64,000 nucleotides of DNA from an uncultured Holophagaceae bacterium (GTDB lineage Bacteria; Acidobacteriota; Holophagae; Holophagales; Holophagaceae). The notes under the pieces were generated by a model. That model was not told the origin of the DNA and did no database searches. It saw nothing but the letters and a program-made list of their open reading frames with translations. Of this stretch, positions 1-8,857 are shown in pieces. The stretch covers positions 124,001 to 188,000 of the forward strand of contig CAISFO010000060.1 in assembly GCA_903884655.1 (NCBI GenBank), written 5' to 3'. The position numbers were made by a program, and so were the translations under genes. Position 1 is the first letter of the stretch. Each line of letters opens with the position of its first letter.

Positions 1-738
1 TTCGCCGCCACCGCAAAGCATCCGGACCTCTTCGTGCCTGTCATCTCCATCCACCCGGCCCGGAAGGACGCCCTCCAGGAGCTGGAGGCCTGCGCCGCCA
101 AGGGCGCCCGCCTGCTGAAGTGGCTGCCCAACGCCCAGGGCATCGACCCCGCGGATCCTCGCTACGACGCCTTCTACCTTCGCATGAGGTCGCTGGGCAT
201 CACGCTGCTCACCCACGCAGGCGAGGAGAAGGCCGTGGCGGTGAAGGGCGCCCAGGCCCTGGGCAACCCCCTGCGCCTTCGCCGCCCCCTGGACCTGGGG
301 GTGAAGGTCATCGTGGCCCACTGCGCCAGCCTGGGAAGGAATGCCGATCTGGATCACCCGGGACGGACCTCCACCAATTTCGAGCTGTTCCTGCGCCTCA
401 TGGATGAGCCGAAATACCGGGGGCAGCTTTATGGCGACCTTTCGGCCATCACCCAGATCAATCGGCTGCCCACGGCCCTGCAGACCTTGCTCGCCCGGCC
501 GGACTTCGATGAGCGCCTGCTCAATGGCAGCGACTACCCTCTGCCCGGCGTCAACCTCGTCATCTGGACCCGCCGCCTTGTCGAGCTGCGCATGATCACG
601 CCCGCCGAACGGCGGGCCCTGAACGCGATCTGGAAGCGCAACCCCCTGCTCTTCGACTTCGTCCTCAAGCGCACGCTGAAAGACCCCGGGACCGCCCGGC
701 GCCTGACGGCCGCCGCCTTCCAGCCAACGGTGCCCTGA
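1..738 (+). CDS. Amidohydrolase family protein, C-terminal part
   Basis: The frame is open from the first base of the window, so the N-terminus lies to the left and about 245 residues are visible. It reads as the C-terminal part of a TIM-barrel amidohydrolase (amidohydrolase_2 type). The strand-end segments LLTHAGEEKA, VIVAHCASLG and NGSDYPLPG resemble the His/Asp metal or active-site loops of that superfamily, and the Asp in NGSDYP would be the last such residue. An internal GTG at position 34 could be mistaken for a start but has no ribosome binding site, and the frame upstream of it is coding-like. The substrate cannot be told. An MFS transporter follows 63 bases downstream on the same strand and may move a related compound. 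Confidence 0.75.
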   Translation, partial: FAATAKHPDLFVPVISIHPARKDALQELEACAAKGARLLKWLPNAQGIDPADPRYDAFYLRMRSLGITLLTHAGEEKAVAVKGAQALGNPLRLRRPLDLGVKVIVAHCASLGRNADLDHPGRTSTNFELFLRLMDEPKYRGQLYGDLSAITQINRLPTALQTLLARPDFDERLLNGSDYPLPGVNLVIWTRRLVELRMITPAERRALNAIWKRNPLLFDFVLKRTLKDPGTARRLTAAAFQPTVP

Positions 739-801
739 GGGCGGGACGGGGCTTCCCGCGGATGTCATGATGTTCGACCCCCACTTGGAGGATCCACGGC
801 C

Positions 802-2031
802 ATGCCAACCTTCTCTGGTAGATCCAGCCGAGCCGTCATCTTCAGCGCCGCAGGCATCCTGCTGATCACCATGGGCATCCGGCAGACCACGGGGCTGCTC
901 ATCGCCCCCATCAGCGCCTCCACGGGCCTCGGCATCGTCGCCCTCAGCCTGGCCTTCGCCATCGGCCAGTTCGTGTGGGGCCTGGGCCAGCCCATCTTCG
1001 GCGCCATCGCGGACAAGCACGGCTCCTTCTGGGCCCTGGTGGCGGGGGCCTTCCTGCTGGCGGCGGGCCTGGCCTCCGCCCCCTATCTGACCTCGCGCTG
1101 GGGCATGGTGGTCTCCTTCGGGGTCCTCAGCGCCTGCGGCGCCGCGGCGGGCAGCTTCTCGGTGCTCTTCGGCGCCGCCGCCCAGCAGCTCCCCATGGAG
1201 CACCGGGCCTTCGCCAGCGGCTTCATCAACGCGGGCGGCTCCTTCGGACAGTTCGTGTTCGCCCCCCTAGTCCAGTACATGATCTCGGCCCGCGGCTGGG
1301 TTCCGGCGGTGCTGGCCCTGGCCGTGGCGGCCCTCTTCACCATCCCCCTGGCGGCCTGGGTGGGCACCAGAGCACCCGCGGCCCATCCGCCGGGCGCCGC
1401 GCACACCGGCCTCTGGGAGCAGATCAAGCGGGCCTCCGTGGACCGCAGCTACCTGTGCCTGCACGCGGGCTTCTTCACCTGCGGCTTCCATGTGGCCTTC
1501 CTGGTGACCCACCTGCCGGGGGAGGTGGCCCTGTGCAACCACCCGGCCACCGTCTCCGCCGTGTCCCTGGGTCTCATCGGCCTCTTCAACATCGCGGGGA
1601 GCCTCATGGCGGGCTTCCTGGGGATGCGCTACCGCATGAAGTATCTGCTGGCCCTGATGTACGGCAGCCGGACGGTGATGATCCTCGTCTTCCTGGCCTC
1701 ACCCAAGACCGCCCTCACCTTCTACGTGTTCGCCGCCGCGCTGGGCCTCACCTGGCTGGCCACGGTGCCACCCACGGCCGGCCTGGTGGGCAAGCTCTTC
1801 GGCACGAAGTACCTGGCCACCCTCTTTGGCCTCACCCTGCTCACGCACCAGGTCGGCGCCTTCCTGGGCGCCTGGCTGGGGGGCCTGGCCATGGCCCACT
1901 CCGGGAACCTCGCGTGGATGTGGTACGCGGACGCGCTGCTGGCGGCCCTCGCGGCCCTGGTGAACCTGCCCATCCGCGAGGACAAGATCCTCGTGAGCCC
2001 CGTGCCCGAGGGCGCGACCAGTCCGGGCTGA
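802..2031 (+). CDS. MFS transporter
   Basis: A 409-residue integral membrane protein with about twelve hydrophobic helices, the normal size for a major facilitator superfamily permease. The N-terminal half has the Gly/Ala-rich helices and short loop GAIADKHGS typical of the MFS helix 2-3 loop (GxxxD/R pattern). The second half starts after a polar central loop near residue 200 (THAPxxxxAHTGLWEQIKR region). The start ATG follows a ttggagga ribosome binding site. Overall appearance is closest to NarK/OxlT-like anion or monocarboxylate transporters, but the substrate is not evident. It lies just after the amidohydrolase on the same strand, with which it may be co-transcribed. Confidence 0.85.
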   Translation: MPTFSGRSSRAVIFSAAGILLITMGIRQTTGLLIAPISASTGLGIVALSLAFAIGQFVWGLGQPIFGAIADKHGSFWALVAGAFLLAAGLASAPYLTSRWGMVVSFGVLSACGAAAGSFSVLFGAAAQQLPMEHRAFASGFINAGGSFGQFVFAPLVQYMISARGWVPAVLALAVAALFTIPLAAWVGTRAPAAHPPGAAHTGLWEQIKRASVDRSYLCLHAGFFTCGFHVAFLVTHLPGEVALCNHPATVSAVSLGLIGLFNIAGSLMAGFLGMRYRMKYLLALMYGSRTVMILVFLASPKTALTFYVFAAALGLTWLATVPPTAGLVGKLFGTKYLATLFGLTLLTHQVGAFLGAWLGGLAMAHSGNLAWMWYADALLAALAALVNLPIREDKILVSPVPEGATSPG

Positions 2032-2101
2032 CGGATCCCGATCCTGGGGGCCGCACCTCCCGGAAAGTCCGTCCAGGATTACCCCTTGGTGATCCGATCC
2101 G

Positions 2102-3250
2102 TCAGCCTGCCAGGTCCTCCAGAGCTCCGAGAAGGCGCTTCACATCCTGCTCGGTGATGTGGAGGTGCGGCGCGAACCGCACGGCATTCCCGCGCTGACT
2201 GATGTAGATGTTCCGCTTCCTCAACTCTGAGACCAGGCTGCCTGGCTGCGTGCTCGGCAGCTGGGCGCCAACCATGTGCGGGCAGCGCTGCGCGCGCTCC
2301 GGGAGCTGGAACCCGAGCTGTTCGAGCCGGACGGTAAGGGTCGAGTTGACCGCGGCCAGGGACGCCGCGATGTTCTCGACACCCCAGGCGCGGAGCTGCT
2401 CCAGCGCAGCGATGGCCCCCGGGAGGATCGAGGCCGTGCATTTCTCCCCCACCTCGAACCGGCGCGCTCCCGGCATGTAGGTATCCGAATACTGGACCAG
2501 CGACGTGAAGTCCTCGGCATGGAGGCGGGCCAGCCAGGTTTCTTCGAGGGGGCGGGCGTCGCGCCAGGGCTCGGAGACGTAGAGCAGGCCAAACCCATAG
2601 GGGCACAGCAGCCACTTGTAGCCCGCCGCCACCAGGAAATCCGGCTGAATCTCCTCCAGGGGGAAAGGCATGGCACCCAGGGACTGCGTCGCATCGACGA
2701 CGAGCACGCTGCCCGACTCGCGGCAGGCCTTCCCGATGGGCAGCAGATCGATGTGGGCGCCGTTGGTCCAGTGGCAGGTGGATACCGCCACCACCTTCAC
2801 GCCCCGGTCGATCCTGGCCAGGATGGCTTGAGTCCAGCTGCCGCCCTCGGGATTTGGAACCGTCTCCAGGACGGCGCCCCTCACCTGGGCGGTCCTCTTC
2901 CAGGGCAGGACGTTGCTCGGAAACTCATCAGCGATGACCAGGATGCGATCCCCAGGTGCCAGATGCGGCTCGATGGCCCGGGCCGCCGCGCTCAGGCCGT
3001 AGCTGGCGGCGGGAATGATCGCATAGCCATCCGGATCGCCCCCGAAGAGGCTGGAAGCCAGGCTGCGGAGGGTTTCGGCATCATCGAAGAAGTTCGCCGG
3101 GGTCCGCTCCCAGGGATGGATCTTGGTGTGGACACCAGCGACCAGCCGGTCCCGGGACGCGTTCAGCTGGGGCGAGTTGTAGGCGCAGTTGAAGTAGGCG
3201 ATATCCTCGGGTACATCGAACAGGTGGCGCTGGGATGGAAGACTGGGCAT
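2102..3250 (-). CDS. Class V aminotransferase (PLP-dependent)
   Basis: A 382-residue fold-type I PLP enzyme. The start at 3250 is preferred because a GGGGAG sequence lies just upstream and the N-terminus then begins MPSLPSQRHLFDVP; a longer frame exists upstream but looks non-coding. Family signs: YFNCAYNSPQ near the N-terminus, the PLP-Asp in VVDATQSLGAMP (around residue 200), and the Schiff-base lysine in AGYKWLLCPYG. This pattern is shared by isopenicillin-N-epimerase-like and cysteine-desulfurase-like members. No Cys-rich active-site loop typical of IscS/SufS is visible at the C-terminus, so desulfurase activity is doubtful. It runs opposite to the MFS gene on its left and in the same direction as moeA on its right. 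Confidence 0.8.
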   Translation of the reverse strand: MPSLPSQRHLFDVPEDIAYFNCAYNSPQLNASRDRLVAGVHTKIHPWERTPANFFDDAETLRSLASSLFGGDPDGYAIIPAASYGLSAAARAIEPHLAPGDRILVIADEFPSNVLPWKRTAQVRGAVLETVPNPEGGSWTQAILARIDRGVKVVAVSTCHWTNGAHIDLLPIGKACRESGSVLVVDATQSLGAMPFPLEEIQPDFLVAAGYKWLLCPYGFGLLYVSEPWRDARPLEETWLARLHAEDFTSLVQYSDTYMPGARRFEVGEKCTASILPGAIAALEQLRAWGVENIAASLAAVNSTLTVRLEQLGFQLPERAQRCPHMVGAQLPSTQPGSLVSELRKRNIYISQRGNAVRFAPHLHITEQDVKRLLGALEDLAG

Positions 3251-3491
3251 GGCACTCCCCGGGTTGCCAACAAACATAGCAATGGCAGCTCCAGGCACCA
3301 GCCATGGAGTGCAGGGTTCAGAGACCGCAGTTCGAGGGTGGGGCTTCTGCCAGAGTGGTTTGCCGTGCGGGTTGATGGCACAGACCACTGCGTCACCAGG
3401 AAGCTGAAGTGGCGGAGTGGATCCTCATCGAGTGGGCCGCCGTTTCACCGAGCTGCGCCCATCATCGCCGAGTTCCGAAGTAACCGCCCCT

Positions 3492-4718
3492 TCAGTGGTC
3501 CTCCGCCTCCTCGGTGAGGTGGAGCCAAACCGTCCCGTCGGGTTCCACCCGGTCGGATCCCTCGGGAATCACGGCCAGGGCGTTGGCCAGAAGCATCGAG
3601 GAAAGGATGCCGGAGCCCTGGGGCCCCGTGAGGCGGGCGCGGAGCACCCCCGCTTCGCGGCGGGTGGTCACCCTCAGGAATGTGGTCCGCTTGTCGCCGA
3701 CCTTGCCGGACCAGCCGCCCTCCAGGATCGCTTCGGCCACCGGCCGGTAGAGGTTCGTGAAGCCCATCAACTTGCGCAGGGCAGGCCGGACGTACTCCTC
3801 GACCATGAGCATGGCGGCGACGGGATTGCCCGGAAGGCCGAAGATGGGTGTGCCGCCCAGCATCCAGAAGCCCAGCGGCCCGCCGGGCTTCTGGGCCACC
3901 TTCCAGAAGACCCGTTCGGCACCCAGCTCTTCGAGCATGGCCTTCATGAAGTCATAGTCGCCCACGGAAATGCCGCCGGTGGTGAGGACCACATCATTTT
4001 CCAGGGCTTGGCGGAGGACCTCCATCAGGGTTTCGCGGTGGTCCGGCACCCGGGGGAAGGGCACGGGAATGGCCCCGCAGGCAAACACCTGGGCGCACAC
4101 GGCGTGGATGTTGGCGTCGCGGATCCTGCCGGGGCCGGGCGGTTCGGAGACATCCACCAGTTCATCCCCAGTGGTGAGCACGGCCACCCGGACCCGGGGA
4201 TGGACCGGCAGGGACGCCATTCCGGCCGCCGCCAACACACCGATCTCTCCTGGCCGCAGGCCCTGCCCAGCTGAGACCAGGAGCTGGCCCTGGCGCAGGT
4301 CCTCCCCCGCGAGCCGGATGTGGATGCCCGCGCGCAGCGGCCGGTCCATCTGCACCCAGGCCTCCCCCCGGATGGTGTCCTCGACGGGCACCACGGAGTC
4401 AGCGCCCTCGGGCATGGGAGCGCCGGTCATGATACGCAGGGCTTGGCCAGGCCCCACGGCGCACCGTGCGACGCCGCCGGCCGCCAGGTCGCCGAGCACG
4501 TGCAGGCGGATCGGATGGGTTCCGCAGGCTTCCGCGAGATCGGCAGCCCTCACCGCATATCCGTCCATGGCGGAATTGGTGAAGGGCGGCACAGTGGACG
4601 GGGATCGCTGATCCTCTGCCACGGCGAGGCCTAGCACCTGCTCCAGCGGCAGCCGCTGCGCAGGGCGAGGCCGGACGTGATCCAGAATGAGGCCGAGGGC
4701 TTGCGTCGGAGTGGTCAT
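3492..4718 (-). CDS. moeA: Molybdopterin molybdenumtransferase MoeA
   Basis: A 408-residue MoeA, which inserts molybdate or tungstate into adenylylated molybdopterin in the last step of metal-pterin cofactor synthesis. The N-terminal domain contains PPFTNSAMDGYAVRAADL, the hallmark MoeA motif. The MoCF-binding domain contains VAVLTTGDELVD and VVLTTGGISVGDYDF, and a late GLPGNPVAAM motif precedes the C-terminal beta domain. The ATG at 4718 overlaps the TGA of the upstream membrane-protein gene as ATGA, implying translational coupling. The location beside a ModE-like regulator, the tungstate transporter tupABC and a tungsten aldehyde oxidoreductase suggests that this copy serves tungsten-pterin assembly; that metal preference is inferred. 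Confidence 0.93.
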   Translation of the reverse strand: MTTPTQALGLILDHVRPRPAQRLPLEQVLGLAVAEDQRSPSTVPPFTNSAMDGYAVRAADLAEACGTHPIRLHVLGDLAAGGVARCAVGPGQALRIMTGAPMPEGADSVVPVEDTIRGEAWVQMDRPLRAGIHIRLAGEDLRQGQLLVSAGQGLRPGEIGVLAAAGMASLPVHPRVRVAVLTTGDELVDVSEPPGPGRIRDANIHAVCAQVFACGAIPVPFPRVPDHRETLMEVLRQALENDVVLTTGGISVGDYDFMKAMLEELGAERVFWKVAQKPGGPLGFWMLGGTPIFGLPGNPVAAMLMVEEYVRPALRKLMGFTNLYRPVAEAILEGGWSGKVGDKRTTFLRVTTRREAGVLRARLTGPQGSGILSSMLLANALAVIPEGSDRVEPDGTVWLHLTEEAEDH

Positions 4719-5161
4719 CAACCCGGGTACCTCATCACCCGCCAGCGGAGGAGACAGAAATGCCGCCAGGCGCCCGGCATGTGGGAACCCACCGAGGCCA
4801 CAAGCGTGGCAGAGAGGTACCAGGGGAGGCGGGCGGCCGGCTGCAGAACGCCCATGCCCAACAGGCCCAGCTTCACCAGCACCGCCACGCCGCTGCCCTG
4901 GGTGAGGATGGCCAGGTCCCGGGCGAGGTCGATGGTGAAGAGCAGGACGCCGCTGACCACCGTGACGAGGATGGGAACCCGGAGGGACTGGAAATCCGCG
5001 CCGAAGGGAATGGCGCCCACCACCAGGGCCATGGCCGCGAGGTGGAGGCTGCGCAGGACCAGCTGCGCCGGTCGGGCCCATGGGAAGTGTCGGGGCGCCT
5101 CCGGAAAGAGGAAGAGCAGAGGGCGGCTCCGGGCCGGCCCGTCTGAGTGGGTGGGATCCAT
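4718..5161 (-). CDS. Small integral membrane protein upstream of moeA
   Basis: A 147-residue protein with about four hydrophobic segments, for example LHLAAMALVVGAIPFG, VPILVTVVSGVLLFTI and LVKLGLLGMGVLQPAA. It has a basic C-terminal tail. No catalytic motif was recognised. Its stop overlaps the moeA start (ATGA), so the two are probably one translational unit, and its start faces the divergent ModE-like gene across about 60 bases. A role linked to molybdate/tungstate metabolism is suggested only by position. Confidence 0.7.
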   Translation of the reverse strand: MDPTHSDGPARSRPLLFLFPEAPRHFPWARPAQLVLRSLHLAAMALVVGAIPFGADFQSLRVPILVTVVSGVLLFTIDLARDLAILTQGSGVAVLVKLGLLGMGVLQPAARLPWYLSATLVASVGSHMPGAWRHFCLLRWRVMRYPG

Positions 5162-5221
5162 GCCTTTGTTCTAGCAGAGTTCGCGCGCCATGCTGAAATG
5201 GTTGAAATCCAGGAATCCCCC

Positions 5222-5581
5222 ATGCCCAAGCCCCTCGCCCAGCCCGTCACCATCCGCATCCGCATCGGCATGGGCGAAAACATCGCCATCGGCCAGGGCA
5301 AGGCCGACCTCCTGGAGGCCATCGGCCGCACCGGCTCCATCTCCGCCGCCGCCCGGGACCTGCAGATGAGCTACCGCAAGGCCTGGATGCTGGTGGACGA
5401 GATGAACCAGTGCTTCCGCACCCCGGTGGTGCTGGCGGCGAAGGGCGGTCTCCAGGGGGGCGGGGCCCAGGTGACCGCCCTGGGCCGGGAGGCCCTGGAG
5501 CGGTTCCGCCGGATCCAGGCCAAGGCTTCCACCGCCATCGAGAAGGACGCCCGCGATTTCCGCAAGCTCCTGCTCCGGTGA
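5222..5581 (+). CDS. Short ModE-like winged-helix transcriptional regulator
   Basis: 119 residues from the ATG at 5222, which has AGGA six bases upstream; in-frame upstream starts at 5198 and 5147 are less likely. The body matches the LysR-type winged helix at the front of ModE: DLLEAIGRTGSISAAARDL followed by MSYRKAWMLVDEMN, the typical ModE recognition helix. Full-length ModE carries two molbindin (MOP) domains after this; here the protein ends after the helix-turn-helix region, so it cannot bind oxyanion in the usual way. It is divergent from the membrane-protein/moeA pair and reads into tupA. It probably controls the tungstate genes, which is inference. Confidence 0.8.
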   Translation: MPKPLAQPVTIRIRIGMGENIAIGQGKADLLEAIGRTGSISAAARDLQMSYRKAWMLVDEMNQCFRTPVVLAAKGGLQGGGAQVTALGREALERFRRIQAKASTAIEKDARDFRKLLLR

Positions 5582-5615
5582 CATCCCGGGAAACCACCTC
5601 GTCCTCACCTGTCTG

Positions 5616-5626
5616 AATCGATATAT
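5616..5626. promoter_or_regulatory. Possible ModE-type half-site upstream of tupA
   Basis: The sequence AATCGATATAT lies 30 bases before the tupA start. It resembles one arm of the E. coli ModE operator (CGTTATAT-type half-sites) and is AT-rich in a GC-rich region. No convincing second arm is present, so this could equally be part of a promoter -10 region. Confidence 0.25.
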
Positions 5627-5656
5627 CCCTGCGAAACTACCGGCCAGGAGGCTGCT

Positions 5657-6496
5657 ATGAACCTATCCACCTGGCTGCGGGGAAGCCTGGCTGTGGCTCT
5701 GTTCCTCGGGTCAGCCCTGCTGTCCGCGGCCGCCCCGCCCTCTCTGCCCGACGTCATCCTCGCCACCACCACCAGCACCCAGGACTCCGGTCTGCTGGAT
5801 GAGTTGATCCCCCGCTTCGAGCAGCAGACCGGCTACCGGGTCAAGACCATCGCCGTGGGTTCGGGTCAGGCCATGGCAATGGGCAAGAGGGGCGAGGCGG
5901 ACGTGCTGCTGGTCCACTCGCCCGAAGCCGAGCAGACCCTGGTGGCAGAGGGTTCCGGCATCAACCGCCGCATCGTGATGCACAACGACTTCGTCCTGGT
6001 GGGGCCGCCTTCGGACCCTGCGGGCATCGTGAAGCACACTGCCGTTGAAAGCTTCCAGTGCATTGCGGCAGCCAAGTCGCTGTTCCTGTCCCGCGGCGAC
6101 AACTCCGGGACCCATGCCCAGGAGCTCAGGCTCTGGAAGGCCGCTGGCGTAGCCTTCGAGAGGCAGGCCTGGTACCAGCAAACAGGCCAGGGCATGGGGC
6201 AGACCCTGGCCATCGTCGCCGAAAAGAAGGCTTACACATTGTCAGATCGCGGCACCTTCCTCGCCCTCCAGAAAAAACTCGGGCTGGCCGTTCTGCATGA
6301 AGGGGATCCATCCCTCCGGAATGTCTACCACGTCATCGAGGTAAACCCGGCGCGGTTTCCCAAGGTGAATGCAGCGGGAGCCCGCGCCTTTGCTGACTTC
6401 ATGGTGTCGAAACCGGTCCAGGCTTGGGTCAAAGAATTCGGAATAAGTCTCTATGGCTCGCCGCTATTCTTCCCTGATGCCGAGGTCCCGAAGTAG
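5657..6496 (+). CDS. tupA: Tungstate ABC transporter substrate-binding protein TupA
   Basis: A 279-residue exported binding protein. Residues 1-27 form a signal peptide ending near SAAAPPS. The mature protein begins with VILATTTSTQDSGLLDELIP; the TTTS-x-DSGLLD motif is characteristic of TupA/WtpA-like oxyanion receptors. Further family signs are VGSGQAMAMGKRGEADVLLVHSP and SRGDNSGTHAQELRLW. It would capture tungstate in the periplasm for TupBC. A clear ribosome binding site (AGGAGG) precedes the ATG. The transporter is completed by tupB and tupC further downstream, but the pruA gene is interposed. Confidence 0.92.
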   Translation: MNLSTWLRGSLAVALFLGSALLSAAAPPSLPDVILATTTSTQDSGLLDELIPRFEQQTGYRVKTIAVGSGQAMAMGKRGEADVLLVHSPEAEQTLVAEGSGINRRIVMHNDFVLVGPPSDPAGIVKHTAVESFQCIAAAKSLFLSRGDNSGTHAQELRLWKAAGVAFERQAWYQQTGQGMGQTLAIVAEKKAYTLSDRGTFLALQKKLGLAVLHEGDPSLRNVYHVIEVNPARFPKVNAAGARAFADFMVSKPVQAWVKEFGISLYGSPLFFPDAEVPK

Positions 6497-6519
6497 GACC
6501 CCGGAAGGAGTCGGAACCC

Positions 6520-8151
6520 ATGTCGAACGCCATCTTCAGCCTCCCTGAAGCCCACAATGAAACCATTCTTTCCTATGCCCCCGGCTCGAAGGAGCGGGCG
6601 CTGCTGAAGGCCGAACTGGAACGCCAGTTCCACCAGGAGATCGAGATACCCCTGATCATCGGCGGCCGGGAAGTGCGTACCGGCACCATCCAGAAGGCCG
6701 TCTGCCCCCACGACCACCAGCACGTACTGGCCCGCTACCACGAAGCCGGGGAAGCCGAAGTGCACTTGGCCATCGCCGCAGCCACGGCCGCCAAGAAGGA
6801 CTGGGAGGCCACCCCCTGGGAGGACCGGGCCGCCATCTTCCACAAGATGGCCAGCCTGATATCCACGAAGTATCGTTACATCCTGAACGCCGCCACCATG
6901 CTCAACCAGTCCAAGAGCGCCTACCAGGCGGAGATCGACAGCACCTGCGAGACGGCGGACTTCTTCCGGTTCAACGCGAAGTTCATGGAGGACATCTACA
7001 AGCACCAGCCGGTCTCGGATCCCCATGTGTGGAACCGCGTCCACTACCGGGCCCTGGAGGGCTTCGTGTTGGCAGTGACTCCCTTCAACTTCACGGCCAT
7101 CGGCGCCAACCTCGCCACGGCCCCCGCCATCATGGGCAACACTGTGGTGTGGAAGCCCGCCTCGACTTCCATTCTCTCGAACTACTACCTCATGCAGCTC
7201 TTCAAGGAAGCCGGCCTGCCGGACGGCGTCATCAACTTCATCCCCGGCTCTGGCTCAATGATCGGTCGGATCGCCCTGGAGGACCGCCATTTCGCGGGGC
7301 TCCACTTCACCGGCTCCACGGGGGTCTTCAACAGCATGTGGAAGACCATCGGCGGCAACCTGGAGCGTTACAAGAGCTACCCCCGCATCGTGGGCGAGAC
7401 CGGTGGCAAGGATTACATCTTCATGCACGCCTCCGCCGATGGCGAGGAGACGGCCGCAGCCATCGTCCGGGCCGGCTTCGAGTACCAGGGTCAGAAATGT
7501 TCCGCCTGCTCCCGGGTCTACATCCCCGCCTCCCGCTGGGCGGAACTGAGGGCCCTCATCCTGGGCATGCTCGCCGAGGTGAGGATGGGCGATGTGCGCG
7601 ACTTCCGGAATTTCTTCAACGCTGTCATCGACGAAAAGGCCTTCGACGGCACCATGAAATACATCGAGCTGGCCCGCAACGCAAAGGACGCCCAGATCAT
7701 CGCCGGTGGCAAGGGGGACAAGTCCAAAGGCTACTTCATCGAGCCCACGGTCATCCTCACCACGGATCCCAAGTTCGTGACCATGGAGGAGGAGATCTTC
7801 GCGCCGGTGGTCACCATCTACGTCTACGATGACGCGAAACTGGACGAAACGCTCAAGCTCCTAGACGAGACTTCGCCCTACGCCCTCACCGGCGCCATCT
7901 TCGCCAAGGATCGCTACGTGATCAACCAGCTCACCCAGACCCTGGCCAACACCGCTGGAAACTTCTACATCAACGACAAGTGCACCGGCGCCGTGGTGGG
8001 CCATCAGCCCTTCGGAGGGTCCCGGGCCTCCGGCACCAACGACAAGGCCGGCAGCCTCCTGAACCTGATCCGCTGGACCTCGCCCCGCACCATCAAGGAG
8101 AGCTTCACACCACCCCGGGACATCAAGTTCCCGTTCCTGCTGGAAGAATAG
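6520..8151 (+). CDS. pruA: L-glutamate gamma-semialdehyde dehydrogenase (delta-1-pyrroline-5-carboxylate dehydrogenase)
   Basis: A 543-residue NAD-dependent aldehyde dehydrogenase of the P5C dehydrogenase group, which oxidises glutamate semialdehyde to glutamate in proline and arginine catabolism. Family signs are VTPFNFTAIGANLATAP with VVWKPAS (cofactor binding), GETGGKDYIFMH (general-base region), GQKCSACSR with the nucleophilic Cys, and EEIFAPVVTIYVYDD. Length is normal for the single-domain P5CDH. It starts 23 bases after tupA and ends 7 bases before tupB, so it is probably in the same transcript. A P5C dehydrogenase inside a tungstate-transport operon is unexpected; no proline dehydrogenase gene is next to it. 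Confidence 0.93.
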   Translation: MSNAIFSLPEAHNETILSYAPGSKERALLKAELERQFHQEIEIPLIIGGREVRTGTIQKAVCPHDHQHVLARYHEAGEAEVHLAIAAATAAKKDWEATPWEDRAAIFHKMASLISTKYRYILNAATMLNQSKSAYQAEIDSTCETADFFRFNAKFMEDIYKHQPVSDPHVWNRVHYRALEGFVLAVTPFNFTAIGANLATAPAIMGNTVVWKPASTSILSNYYLMQLFKEAGLPDGVINFIPGSGSMIGRIALEDRHFAGLHFTGSTGVFNSMWKTIGGNLERYKSYPRIVGETGGKDYIFMHASADGEETAAAIVRAGFEYQGQKCSACSRVYIPASRWAELRALILGMLAEVRMGDVRDFRNFFNAVIDEKAFDGTMKYIELARNAKDAQIIAGGKGDKSKGYFIEPTVILTTDPKFVTMEEEIFAPVVTIYVYDDAKLDETLKLLDETSPYALTGAIFAKDRYVINQLTQTLANTAGNFYINDKCTGAVVGHQPFGGSRASGTNDKAGSLLNLIRWTSPRTIKESFTPPRDIKFPFLLEE

Positions 8152-8158
8152 GAGTGCC

Positions 8159-8857
8159 GTGGACCTGATCTGGGAGGGCCTCCGGAAAGCGCTGGAGCTG
8201 TTGCTCACGCTTGACCCGGAGGTCCTGCGGATCACCCTGCTTTCCCTCAAGGTGTCCGGCATCGCCACCCTGCTGAGTGTGCTGCTCGGGCTCGGCATTG
8301 CCGTGCTGGTGGCCCTCAACGAGTTCCCAGGCAAGCGCCTGGCCATCGCCCTGGCGAACACCGGCATGGGTCTGCCCCCAGTGGTGGTGGGCCTCTTCGT
8401 GACCGTGTTCCTCTGGCGCAATGGACCCCTGGGCTTCCTCGGCCTCCTCTACACACCCGCCGCCATCATCCTGGCCCAGGCCGTCATTGCCACACCCATC
8501 ATCGCGGGCCTGGGCATCGCCGCACTCCAGCACCTGCCGCCGGGGCTGCGCCTGCAGATCCTCGCCCTTGGGGCCACCCGCACCCAGATGGTGTGGCTCC
8601 TGTTGAAGGAGGCGCGCCTGCCCCTCCTGGCTGCCGTCATGGCCGGGTTCGGCGGGGTGATCTCCGAAGTGGGCGCCTCGATCATGGTGGGCGGCAACCT
8701 GAAGGGCAGCACCCGGGTGCTCACCACGGCCACCGTGATGGAGACCAGCCGCGGCAATTTCGACGTGGCCTTCGCCCTCAGCTTCATCCTCCTGGTACTG
8801 GCGTTCTCCGTGAATGCCCTGCTCACCCACCTGCAGCAGCGGAGCCGGCCCCGATGA
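8159..8857 (+). CDS. tupB: Tungstate ABC transporter permease TupB
   Basis: A 232-residue inner-membrane permease starting at GTG 8159 with a GGAG sequence upstream. It has about five to six hydrophobic helices. The EAA loop reads LGATRTQMVWLLLKEARLPLLAA, shown here only by its ends (LGATRTQ and ARLPLLAA), as in ModB/TupB permeases. The stop overlaps the tupC start in an ATGA arrangement. Partners are TupA (binding protein, upstream of pruA) and TupC (ATPase, immediately downstream). Confidence 0.9.
   Translation: MDLIWEGLRKALELLLTLDPEVLRITLLSLKVSGIATLLSVLLGLGIAVLVALNEFPGKRLAIALANTGMGLPPVVVGLFVTVFLWRNGPLGFLGLLYTPAAIILAQAVIATPIIAGLGIAALQHLPPGLRLQILALGATRTQMVWLLLKEARLPLLAAVMAGFGGVISEVGASIMVGGNLKGSTRVLTTATVMETSRGNFDVAFALSFILLVLAFSVNALLTHLQQRSRPR

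Noticed and set aside
3251..3388. N-terminal extension of the class V aminotransferase
   Set aside because: The extension has no family similarity, and the start at 3250 has a good ribosome binding site.
4719..5081. N-terminal extension of MoeA
   Set aside because: It overlaps the membrane-protein gene out of frame; the ATGA overlap gives a standard MoeA start.
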